Source: Bacteriovoracaceae bacterium (GTDB lineage: Bacteria; Bdellovibrionota; Bacteriovoracia; Bacteriovoracales; Bacteriovoracaceae). Taken from it: 64,000 bases of DNA. The position numbers and the translations under genes are program-made. The notes under the pieces are model-generated. The model did not search any database, was not told where the DNA came from, and was given only the letters and a program-made list of their open reading frames with translations. This document shows positions 50,889 to 58,895 of the stretch, one piece after another (the first letter of the stretch is position 1; the number at the start of each line of letters is the position of its first letter). The DNA lies in contig JABGXW010000134.1 of the NCBI GenBank assembly GCA_018675575.1, forward strand, positions 1-64,000. The letters are read 5' to 3'.

Positions 50889-51152
50889 CTAACGAAGGTT
50901 TTTAATCTCCTGAATCACTTCCTTGTTAAAATCTGAACGGTCAAATAAGTCTCTACTAAACGTTCTTCGGGCACGATCCTTAACCGATAAATCTCCGGGA
51001 GCTATGACCTTCCCTTTTATTTCTAAATTTCCTAAATCAAATTTCTCATAACTTTTATACTTATATATAAGATTCGTTTTTTTCTTTTTATCTCTGCATA
51101 AAACATTGTTTGGTGATATTAAGATAACAAATATTATAATTATATTTTTCAT
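50889..51152 (-). CDS. Small secreted protein of the gliding operon, possibly CglF-like
   Basis: The 87-residue protein has a signal peptide (MKNIIIIFVILISPNNVLC). The mature part carries LGNLEIKGKVIAPGDLSVKD and then FDRSDFNKEVIQEI. This recalls small deltaproteobacterial proteins with an I-x-G-x-V-x-x-P core encoded beside TolQ/TolR gene sets; CglF is one I would compare it to. I cannot confirm that from memory. The cysteine at the signal end may be a lipidation site. It overlaps the TPR gene by 4 bases. Confidence 0.6.
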   Translation of the reverse strand: MKNIIIIFVILISPNNVLCRDKKKKTNLIYKYKSYEKFDLGNLEIKGKVIAPGDLSVKDRARRTFSRDLFDRSDFNKEVIQEIKNLR

Positions 51153-52633
51153 TTTGAAACCTCATTGCTTTCAATTGATGCTTGTGTTTTAACTCTTATT
51201 AACTCACAATTACTTTTCAGACCAAAAGAATAATCTCCCAACTCATCGGCCCAAAACTCACCTTTAAAATCATAAAAATGTTCTTGAGCTTTTCTGCTTA
51301 TATTTTTATGACTACCTCGACTTCTATCAGCAATTAACATTTTGTTTTTCCATACTAAATCTCTTTTTTTTGCTAAAATCTCTATTTTAATGTTAAACAT
51401 TTCGTAGCTAAATCTATGAATATCATTTATAAAATCAAACATTTTCTTTTTAATAAAATGATTAAGATGCGTTGTTCTTATCCTTAAAGTTTCTTTAAGC
51501 TCATCTTGTAATATATCTGAAAGTTTTCCACTGTGCAGCTTTTGTAAGTTTTTTAATTCATTCTGAACGCGTTTGTAAGCAACTAAGTCAATAGAGAACT
51601 TAATTTTCTTTCGTATTTGTGTCATTAAGTTTCTTATGTATGGATTTAACTTTTCTACAACATGAATTGGAGCAAACATCATTTTAAGAAAATATGTATT
51701 AGAATGCTTGTGATCTATGAGTAAAGCTTTAAGTGCCTCAGATCTAGTCTTATAGACTTTGTAATATTGTTCAATTGTTTTTAAAGAGTCTCGATAAAGA
51801 CAAAGTTTAAAGTAAGATAAAGATTTTAGAACTTCAGTCTCAGGAAAAAAATAGCTACTAAGGAGTGGAGATTTGTAGGTAACTATAATACCTAGGCTTC
51901 GATTAAAATCTTCAAGCTGATACGCTGTCCATGCTTTTTCAATCAGCATAAATGGCCATTGATAAGAAACTTTTGGAATTAAATTATACAATTCCATAGA
52001 TTTATCATAATTTGCATTTTTGTATTCGATTCTAGCTAAATGTATGGCACAAGTGTCTTTTAAGATTGAATAATAACGTCCTTGTTTTTTTACAGAAGAT
52101 ATTTCCTCTAACTCTTTGGCAATCTTTATACAATTCATATAAGATTTCTCAGCTTCAAGGTCTTTATTTATCATAGTATTGGCTGCACCCTCCATCATTC
52201 TTGCCTCTGCGCTAAACCTATGATGATTAGGGATGACGGTTAGCGTCCTTAAGGCCTGTTGCCATTTTTTCTTTTGACTTAATCTAAAACCATAGGCCAG
52301 CGCGATTGAAGGACTGTAGAGATGCTTTTTCAAGGTTTTTTCTTGCATGTAACTAAATGACATAGTTCCTGTTTTAAGAATTAATTTCTCTATATATATT
52401 TCAAACAATGGATCAATTTTATTAATTTCAGCAATATAATTTTTTGAAAAGGCAAGTGATGAGAAAAAATACTTACTTTGAAATAGATCAATAGCTAATC
52501 TACGATCCCGATCTGGAGTTTGTGTCTCTCTAAAAATTTCATAAGATGTATTAATATCAGCGTAGGCAAATTCTATAGTTATAAAAACTACAATTATTGA
52601 TATAAATAGAATAAATTTCCTATAAATAAACAT
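51149..52633 (-). CDS. Periplasmic TPR protein, GltC-like
   Basis: The 494-residue protein has an N-terminal signal (to about YA, residue 25) and helical repeats (FFSSLAFSKNYIAEINKIDPL, AIHLARIEYKNANYDKSMELY, AWTAYQLEDFNRSLGIIVTYK). The C-terminal third is a predicted charged coiled coil, then a short segment FKGEFWADELGDYSFGL. GltC of Myxococcus is a periplasmic TPR protein encoded beside the outer-membrane barrel genes gltA/gltB, as here. AAGGAT precedes the start. Confidence 0.65.
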   Translation of the reverse strand: MFIYRKFILFISIIVVFITIEFAYADINTSYEIFRETQTPDRDRRLAIDLFQSKYFFSSLAFSKNYIAEINKIDPLFEIYIEKLILKTGTMSFSYMQEKTLKKHLYSPSIALAYGFRLSQKKKWQQALRTLTVIPNHHRFSAEARMMEGAANTMINKDLEAEKSYMNCIKIAKELEEISSVKKQGRYYSILKDTCAIHLARIEYKNANYDKSMELYNLIPKVSYQWPFMLIEKAWTAYQLEDFNRSLGIIVTYKSPLLSSYFFPETEVLKSLSYFKLCLYRDSLKTIEQYYKVYKTRSEALKALLIDHKHSNTYFLKMMFAPIHVVEKLNPYIRNLMTQIRKKIKFSIDLVAYKRVQNELKNLQKLHSGKLSDILQDELKETLRIRTTHLNHFIKKKMFDFINDIHRFSYEMFNIKIEILAKKRDLVWKNKMLIADRSRGSHKNISRKAQEHFYDFKGEFWADELGDYSFGLKSNCELIRVKTQASIESNEVSK

Positions 52634-52644
52634 TAATATAATCC

Positions 52645-53382
52645 TTAGAATGAATAACCAACAGAGAATATAATATCGCTGTTAGATCTCCACTTCTCTG
52701 CAGTAATTACTCCTGTTTGTACAACACCTGGAGCTTCATAATATAAAACTTGAAGGTCTATACCTACATGAATATGTTCAGTGGTATGAAACTTCAAACC
52801 TGTTTTAACAGTAACACCTGTATACTTCTCTTTGCTGTAAATATCCTGAGAAAACGAAGACGCTGCTGTTTCTTTATTACTTACAGCAGTAATTTGGGAC
52901 AAGCCTGCGCCTATATTCCAGTCAAAATAAAATATTTTATTAAAGGTATTCACTTTTCCATAAAATGGTGACCAGATCCCCATGACTCCATAGGCTTTTA
53001 ATAACTGTCTTGAGAATGGAATTGAACCATTAACATCGCCTAATGTTTTATAGGTCTCATTAGTACTGTTAGAATATGAATTATAATTTATTTCAATTGC
53101 CCACTCTTCAGTAAAGTAATACCCGCTTGATAAGTTAAATAAAGTCGAATCAAAAAAATCATTTGATTGATTAAACCCCAAACCTATATTTATATAGTAG
53201 CTTTTCTTTTTTTGGTAAACTTTTTGTTGTAAAACATAGACCTTCTTATCTTGATCGAGCCACAAGAAGTCATAAAGATCCTTCTCGGATGAATAGATAC
53301 TCCCTGAATACAACGATACTATTGCTACCATACATAATATTGCTACAGAGCTTATGTTTAAATGTGGAAATATAAGTTTCAC
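52645..53382 (-). CDS. Outer-membrane beta-barrel of the gliding operon (GltA/GltB/CglE-like)
   Basis: The 245-residue protein starts at a GTG with GGGGAG upstream. It has a signal peptide (to about SGSIYS) and a short linker, then an eight-strand-like barrel (KKSYYINIGLGFNQS, GYYFTEEWAIEINYN, FHTTEHIHVGIDLQV) ending IIFSVGYSF. Size and ending fit the small barrels of the gliding apparatus. In Myxococcus such barrels hold the complex at the outer membrane. It is 11 bases before the TPR gene. Confidence 0.72.
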   Translation of the reverse strand: MKLIFPHLNISSVAILCMVAIVSLYSGSIYSSEKDLYDFLWLDQDKKVYVLQQKVYQKKKSYYINIGLGFNQSNDFFDSTLFNLSSGYYFTEEWAIEINYNSYSNSTNETYKTLGDVNGSIPFSRQLLKAYGVMGIWSPFYGKVNTFNKIFYFDWNIGAGLSQITAVSNKETAASSFSQDIYSKEKYTGVTVKTGLKFHTTEHIHVGIDLQVLYYEAPGVVQTGVITAEKWRSNSDIIFSVGYSF

Positions 53383-53402
53383 ATTTCTCCCCTATAAATT
53401 CA

Positions 53403-54542
53403 TTATTTTTGTACTAAGTATGTGATGCTTATCTCACTACCTGCTGATGGAATAGATTTCTCATTAAAAATGATATTCTTTGACTTCTCATCATAGCGAT
53501 AATCTGAAGTTTCAATATTATTGATTAAGACAGTTATTTCATTATTGACAGGTGTCGAAGCTAGAGAAAAACTTTTAAGTAAGTAGACAATTTCGTTACC
53601 AAAATCTGATAAGGTTTGATAAAAGTCATTGTTAATATCTGCAATTACACCATTTGTACCCAGAGATAAATCTATATAGCGACTGCCTTTGCTTTCCCAT
53701 TTTGCAGATGTCTCTTCCACATTTACAATTGAGTAGACTTTGACCATACCTTCATGATCTTTAATTGATTTAAGGCGTTCAATATAATTATTTACTGACT
53801 TTCTTGATTGATCTTCTTCATCGGAAACAATTACTACGATAAAATAAGCATCTTTTCTCAAAAACTTATTCTCTATATTTTTATCTTCGTAATGATGTAA
53901 AAACCTGTCAGTAGCATTTAATCCTTTCTCTCTTCCAGATCCCTTGGTGCCAACTTTTATACATTTTTCAAACATATGAAAGAAATTTTGCTTATTAACC
54001 GCTGCATGCTCTGAATTAAGCACATGCCAATCACATACCATTTTTCCGTCTATTTTTTTACTAGGGTCAGTTGTTGTAATGGCCATTCTAAAATCTATAT
54101 CTTTCAATATAAACTCTTGAATAAATGCATCAAAATTATAGCTCATAGATGCTTGCTCATCTTTCATTGATCCCGAATCATCAATAACCCAAAGAATATC
54201 TACTTTTGAGTATGTTTTGGATGTTTGAGTGAATACTTCAGTCTTCATTGTAAAAGATGGTGAAGTCCATTCTTCTTTATCAAAAGGACAGTCGATATCA
54301 TGTGCTTGATCTTCATCATGCCTATGAGTAGGGTTCTCTTTATCATAATTATTTGGATGTTCTGGTGAATCTAATGGAATATCTACAGATGTAGGTACGT
54401 CTCCATCATTATCAACACCAATACCTTTTAAAAATTCTTTTTGAAAAAATTCAGCTTTATTGCATGCACTGATTGAGGCAAGCAAAGTACACAGTAATAG
54501 ACCTTTAATAATATTAAATGTTAAATTATGTATCAAAACCAT
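53403..54542 (-). CDS. VWA-domain lipoprotein, CglB-like adhesin
   Basis: About 379 residues from the ATG at 54542, which has GGAG 6 bases upstream; an open frame extends to 54656. The lipobox ends ASISAC (C27). An acidic linker leads to a VWA domain at about 112-330 with MIDAS DDSGSM and conserved acidic DEE loop. The C-terminus is a short beta domain (SAGSEISITYLVQK). CglB of Myxococcus is a VWA lipoprotein at the outer membrane that serves as the gliding adhesin. It is the first gene of the operon here. Confidence 0.78.
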   Translation of the reverse strand: MVLIHNLTFNIIKGLLLCTLLASISACNKAEFFQKEFLKGIGVDNDGDVPTSVDIPLDSPEHPNNYDKENPTHRHDEDQAHDIDCPFDKEEWTSPSFTMKTEVFTQTSKTYSKVDILWVIDDSGSMKDEQASMSYNFDAFIQEFILKDIDFRMAITTTDPSKKIDGKMVCDWHVLNSEHAAVNKQNFFHMFEKCIKVGTKGSGREKGLNATDRFLHHYEDKNIENKFLRKDAYFIVVIVSDEEDQSRKSVNNYIERLKSIKDHEGMVKVYSIVNVEETSAKWESKGSRYIDLSLGTNGVIADINNDFYQTLSDFGNEIVYLLKSFSLASTPVNNEITVLINNIETSDYRYDEKSKNIIFNEKSIPSAGSEISITYLVQK

Positions 54543-54888
54543 ATCTGTCTCCGAGACAACAAAAGGACACCTTAGAGTTCCTACTCCAAATTTAAATAGT
54601 TCTTTTGAATGTGTTGGCTTTGTGATTTTGATTTGGCTTACATGCTTTATCAACAAACGTTCAGCGACAAAATCTAAAGACGAACAAAATAATTGCTATG
54701 TTCTTGTCAAGAATAATATCAGATTTAATTCTAACTTCAATTTTCCTTGGATTAAAATAGTAAAATAAAAGTAAATAGCTCCATAAAATAAAGTAGTTGT
54801 ATGGTCTCTGGGCCCTCAAGTTAATTGACTTTACAAAAGTTTACTTTCTAGACAAAGCGCCCATAAAACAGGTCTGCCTTAACATAAG
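54543..54888. other. Intergenic region upstream of the gliding operon
   Basis: These 346 bases hold no ORF I can support on either strand; frames crossing it lack ribosome binding sites and overlap the lipoprotein gene. It should contain the promoter of the minus-strand gliding operon and the 3' end of the hydrolase operon, but I see neither a clear -35/-10 pair nor a terminator hairpin with a T run. Confidence 0.6.
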
Positions 54889-55539
54889 TTATAGAATATT
54901 AGTTTCTAGAATTACTTTTAGTGCTTTTGAATATTGTTCATTATAAAAATGATCTTCCCTTTCTATCGTAATGAATTCACATTTCTTATTATATTTAGAG
55001 ATAATATCAAAATATTTTTTAGAACCTTCGTAAGAAACCATTTTATCTGTTTTTGAATGTACAAGAGAAAATGGAATTGTAAGTTTTGAAGCGAATAAGT
55101 CTTCTTTGAGAACACATGCAAGTCCTATTATATACTTTGCTTGTGAACATTTCTGCGCTACAAAAGGGGCAAGATAACCACCTTGACTGTAACCAATAAT
55201 AATAAGATCTTTCTTGTCTAGCTGGAGTTCTACTAAGAGGTTGTGCAAAAGATTGGCAGAATATTCATAGTCTATAAGATAAATATTTTTAATATTATCA
55301 TAAAAGTACCAAGCATAGCATACGTTATAACCGTTTTCGTTCTTGATAGGAATGGGAAAAGGTCCATCTGGTGCAAGTATAAGTGCATCTTTAGGAAGAA
55401 CGTCTGATATTCTTCTGAGCATCTTGCTGCCTTTTTCCATTACTCCGTGTAACGCTAGATATACTTTATCTGATTGTAAATTACCCTGCAGATGATAATG
55501 GACATCTGTTGTTGTTTGAATATTAATTGAATTATGCAT
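54889..55539 (-). CDS. Alpha/beta hydrolase (carboxylesterase/phospholipase-like)
   Basis: The 216-residue cytosolic hydrolase has the nucleophile elbow GYSQGGYLAP (serine about 119), the acid in HSKTDKMVSYEGSKKY and the histidine in REDHFYNEQ. It fits the dienelactone hydrolase or carboxylesterase YpfH-like group. It overlaps the aldo/keto reductase gene by 8 bases and so belongs to the desaturase operon. The substrate may be an ester linked to that lipid route, which is inference. Confidence 0.82.
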   Translation of the reverse strand: MHNSINIQTTTDVHYHLQGNLQSDKVYLALHGVMEKGSKMLRRISDVLPKDALILAPDGPFPIPIKNENGYNVCYAWYFYDNIKNIYLIDYEYSANLLHNLLVELQLDKKDLIIIGYSQGGYLAPFVAQKCSQAKYIIGLACVLKEDLFASKLTIPFSLVHSKTDKMVSYEGSKKYFDIISKYNKKCEFITIEREDHFYNEQYSKALKVILETNIL

Positions 55540-56530
55540 TTTTCCAATCTATTTCTTGTAGAGGAGTATTGTTGAGTATCTTTTCAATCTCTGTATGAAG
55601 CTCTGCTGTATATTTGTTCTTAAAATCTAATACGTTAAGATTTTCTTCTAGTTGTGTGAGTTTTGAGGCCCCTAGAATTATTGTACTAACATGCTTATTT
55701 TGTAAGCACCATAATAATGATAATTGTGTAGTTGTAAAATTATAATCCTGAGCTAACGAAGATAACAATTTTACTTTTGAAATTTTCTCTTTTCCTTTAT
55801 CACTGAGAACCAATGATTGTAGCCAGGTAAAATTTAATAAACTCAATCGACTGTCACTGGGAATACTCTCATTGTACTTACCAGTTAGAACGCCAGAAGC
55901 AAGTGGTGACCATGTGGTTAATCCAAGGCCCATATCTTCATAAAGGTAGAGGTAATCTTTTTCAACTTTCTGTCTATTGAACATATTATATTCTGGTTGT
56001 TCAACATTAGGACCAACTAGGCCATTTTGTTTTGCAACTTCATTAGCCTTTACAATAAGTTCAGGTGGCCACTCACTAGTTCCCCAATAAAGTACTTTCC
56101 CCTGTGTAATTAAATGATTCATTGTAACAACAGTTTCAAGTATTGGTGTATCTAGGTCTGGTCGGTGGCAATAGAAAATATCAAGATATTCTACTTGTAA
56201 TCTTTTAAGAGCATTATGACAGGCGTCTACAATATGCTTTCTTGATAAACCTTTTTGGGTAGGACGATTCCCTCCCCAGAGAACTTTACTAGAGACGCAG
56301 AAGCTGTCTCTACTCCAATTAAGTTTCGCTAAAACTTTACCCATTATAATTTCAGAATTTCCATCGCCATAGGTTTCTGCATTGTCATAAAAATTCACAC
56401 CTCGTTCGAATGCCAATGCCATGATGTTAGTGGCGCTAGGGAAGTCTAACTGGTTACTGAAGGTGACCCATGAGCCTAAGCTAAATTCGCTTAAGAATAG
56501 ACCTGATCTTCCGACTTTTCTGTATTCCAT
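55532..56530 (-). CDS. Aldo/keto reductase (Kv-beta-like subfamily)
   Basis: The 332-residue TIM-barrel NADPH oxidoreductase has the catalytic tetrad D-Y-K-H: D and Y in NFYDNAETYGDG, K in SSKVLWGG and H in YCHRPDLD. The NADPH loop (WSPLASGVLTGKYN) fits the Kv-beta/YghZ group. Such enzymes reduce aldehydes and ketones. It overlaps the desaturase gene by 40 bases, a long overlap implying tight coupling, so it may act on an intermediate of the same lipid pathway. Confidence 0.9.
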   Translation of the reverse strand: MEYRKVGRSGLFLSEFSLGSWVTFSNQLDFPSATNIMALAFERGVNFYDNAETYGDGNSEIIMGKVLAKLNWSRDSFCVSSKVLWGGNRPTQKGLSRKHIVDACHNALKRLQVEYLDIFYCHRPDLDTPILETVVTMNHLITQGKVLYWGTSEWPPELIVKANEVAKQNGLVGPNVEQPEYNMFNRQKVEKDYLYLYEDMGLGLTTWSPLASGVLTGKYNESIPSDSRLSLLNFTWLQSLVLSDKGKEKISKVKLLSSLAQDYNFTTTQLSLLWCLQNKHVSTIILGASKLTQLEENLNVLDFKNKYTAELHTEIEKILNNTPLQEIDWKNA

Positions 56531-57525
56531 ATGTAAGTTCCAGATAAAGGGTCAATATTTTCGATCAGTTCTTCATTAGTGATTTTCATGTCAATTTGTC
56601 TTACTATTCGTGAAAAAAGTGATAATTTCTTATCAAAGATAAATTGAAAGAAGAGCTTAGTCCAAGAGGTATGGTAATAAAGATTATCATAATATTCTGG
56701 GGCAATAGCTCGCAGCTTTGGAAGATTAATCCATGGGACTCGAAAAAAATCATGATGTTCGTTATGATAACCAATATTAAACTGTATTTTATTATAAGGA
56801 CCGTAATATGAATAAGTTTCTTGCCCTTCTTTAAAAGTGAAATGTTCTTGTATCCACCTTGCTCCCACAGGATGAAGACCTACAGAGAAAAATGATGAAA
56901 GAAGGAGAAAAGCAAATGCTTTCCATCCAACAAAGAAAAAGATAGCGGCATCAACACCTAGTATGAATATAATATTCAAAACTACCCAGGGATCTTTTAA
57001 TGACCCGCCCTTTAATTTCATGGGACGAATTGCTTCAATGATCATAAAGACAACAAACCAGAGACATTTTCTCCACCAAGAGTTAGAAATAAGTTTAGCT
57101 TCACAGTTAAATGCTAGGTCAGCATCGTAGTCTTCTTCCCCCATGTTAGAATGATGGATTAAATGGTAAGTTCGAAATCCAATAGCTGAGGGAAGTCCTT
57201 GAGGGATGTTACAAATTATTCCCATTATTTTATTTGCTCTAGCGGACTTAAAAACCAGGTTATGAGCAGATTCATGCATCATCGCAAAAAGAGCATGATC
57301 TATTAATGCTCCAACAGTATATGATAATAGGAAGATTATCGGCCAGGACAGACTTTTACACCAATATGCAATACCTAACATAGTTCCTACCATTAGGAAG
57401 ATATAGAGAGCAGACCTTTGATAGGGGCCAATTAGCTTTCTAAGCTCAGGATATTTTTTTATCATCTCACGAGAACGTTTAACATGCGGATTTGGATTTT
57501 TTGTGTAGCTAAAGCTATGCTCCAT
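56491..57525 (-). CDS. Sphingolipid delta-4 desaturase-like fatty acid desaturase
   Basis: About 344 residues from the ATG at 57525, where AGGAG gives a clear start. Membrane di-iron desaturase with three His boxes: HESAH, HLIHH and HNEHH. The N-terminal block REMIKKYPELRKLIG and the late block ETYSYYGPYNKIQFNIGYHN, then HHDFFRVPWINLP, closely follow the eukaryotic dihydroceramide desaturase DEGS1 pattern rather than acyl-CoA or DesA types. Sphingophosphonolipids are known from Bacteriovorax stolpii, so a substrate of that kind is credible. It leads an operon with an aldo/keto reductase and a hydrolase. Confidence 0.82.
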   Translation of the reverse strand: MEHSFSYTKNPNPHVKRSREMIKKYPELRKLIGPYQRSALYIFLMVGTMLGIAYWCKSLSWPIIFLLSYTVGALIDHALFAMMHESAHNLVFKSARANKIMGIICNIPQGLPSAIGFRTYHLIHHSNMGEEDYDADLAFNCEAKLISNSWWRKCLWFVVFMIIEAIRPMKLKGGSLKDPWVVLNIIFILGVDAAIFFFVGWKAFAFLLLSSFFSVGLHPVGARWIQEHFTFKEGQETYSYYGPYNKIQFNIGYHNEHHDFFRVPWINLPKLRAIAPEYYDNLYYHTSWTKLFFQFIFDKKLSLFSRIVRQIDMKITNEELIENIDPLSGTYIWNTEKSEDQVYS

Positions 57526-57673
57526 TATATCTCCTATATTCAAATATTTTTTACTTTGCTGGATAATAGAAAAGAATAAAGTATTCGGCAATAAGAATGA
57601 AGTTATGATAAATTCTATACTTTCAAAGGAATAGATAAATCCATGTCTGATTCCAGTGACTTAGGGAGGCCCT

Positions 57674-58666
57674 ATGCCAGAACAATTACTACTACCCACC
57701 CATGGTGATCAAAATATATTTAAATTAGGCCAGATTAAACTGAAAGGAGCGCGAAATGAAGAGGTAAAGGTCAAAGTTCATTTTTCAGGAATTAACTTCG
57801 CAGACATCTTAATGAGACAAGGCCTCTACCCTGATGCACCAGCTTTTCCATTCACTCCTGGTTATGAATTTAGTGGTGAAATTATTGAGGTCGGAGCTAC
57901 TGTTAAAAATTTTAAAATTGGAGATAAAGTATTTGGTGGTTGTTTTTTTGGAGGTTATTCAAGTGAGCTAAATGTTCCAGCTAACCAGGTACGTAGGCTT
58001 GCTGACAATTGGACTTTAGAAGACGGCGCTTCTTTACCTGTGAGTTTTCTTACTGCCTACGTAACCTTATTTGATCTTGCAAGGATTAAAAATGGAGACA
58101 AGATTTTAATAGATTGTATTACAGGATCTTTAGGGGGAATGTGTATTGAATTATTGAAAGGAATAGATTGTGATATTATTGGTTTAACTTCTTCTAAATC
58201 CAAAATACAATTAATGCTAAATAGAGGGATTGAAACATATACACATGACCAATTTTATAACAATAAATCGTTAAATAACTTTGATTTTATTTTGAATTCC
58301 CAAGGAGGGGGAACTATAACGGCCCATTATAACCGTCTAGGGCCGGCTGGAAGAATTGTGGTTGTTGGTGCGAGCTCCGCTGTAGCCAAGGGGAAACGTT
58401 CACTTTTAAAAGCTATAAAAATGCTTTTTAACATGCCAAAATTTAAACCTGTCCAGCTCATGAACGATAACAAGGGGGTAATGGGAATAAATGCTCTGAG
58501 GTTATTTGAAATGCCGGAATTTCTTTTTGAGAGACTTGATCTGGCTGAAAATTTTGATTTAAAATTTAATGTAGATAAGATATTTGACGCTAAAGATGTA
58601 GCCGATGCCCATGCTTATATCGAAGATAGAAAGTCGAAGGGAAAGGTCTTACTAAAGTGGAATTAG
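57674..58666 (+). CDS. Zinc-independent MDR oxidoreductase (VAT-1 / quinone oxidoreductase-like)
   Basis: The 330-residue protein belongs to the medium-chain dehydrogenase/reductase superfamily: N-terminal GroES-like part with INFADILMRQGLYPDAP, then TPGYEFSGEIIEVG and a Rossmann nucleotide site (DCITGSLGGMCIELLK). The zinc ligands of alcohol dehydrogenases are absent, as in VAT-1 and NADPH:quinone reductases. GGGAGG precedes the ATG. It is divergent from the desaturase operon, with 148 bases between starts, so a shared control region is possible. Confidence 0.85.
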   Translation: MPEQLLLPTHGDQNIFKLGQIKLKGARNEEVKVKVHFSGINFADILMRQGLYPDAPAFPFTPGYEFSGEIIEVGATVKNFKIGDKVFGGCFFGGYSSELNVPANQVRRLADNWTLEDGASLPVSFLTAYVTLFDLARIKNGDKILIDCITGSLGGMCIELLKGIDCDIIGLTSSKSKIQLMLNRGIETYTHDQFYNNKSLNNFDFILNSQGGGTITAHYNRLGPAGRIVVVGASSAVAKGKRSLLKAIKMLFNMPKFKPVQLMNDNKGVMGINALRLFEMPEFLFERLDLAENFDLKFNVDKIFDAKDVADAHAYIEDRKSKGKVLLKWN

Positions 58667-58895
58667 TATAAGAAAGAAACATGCCCCGATTCATTATTAC
58701 GACTAAAGATTGTTATGGGCACCAGTTTTAATTGAACTAAATATCATAACTTACCTTCAAAAGCTTGTAGATGTAAAGCGATTGACTGTTATTCTTCAAA
58801 ATCTTAAGCATTCTATTTCGTTGGCCTAATAATTGTTTTCACATCTTATGCTTAATGTTATGAGAAGACTTTAAACTTCAGAAAAGGTAAAGCTC

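Noticed and set aside
54460-54768. 102-codon plus-strand ORF upstream of the VWA lipoprotein
   Set aside because: Antisense to the lipoprotein N-terminus and signal peptide, with no ribosome binding site or recognisable motif.
58850-58870. TTGGCCTAATAATTGT-like sigma-54 site upstream of the 569-residue protein gene (near 58822)
   Set aside because: The -12 element reads TTGT instead of TTGC, so the invariant GC is missing.
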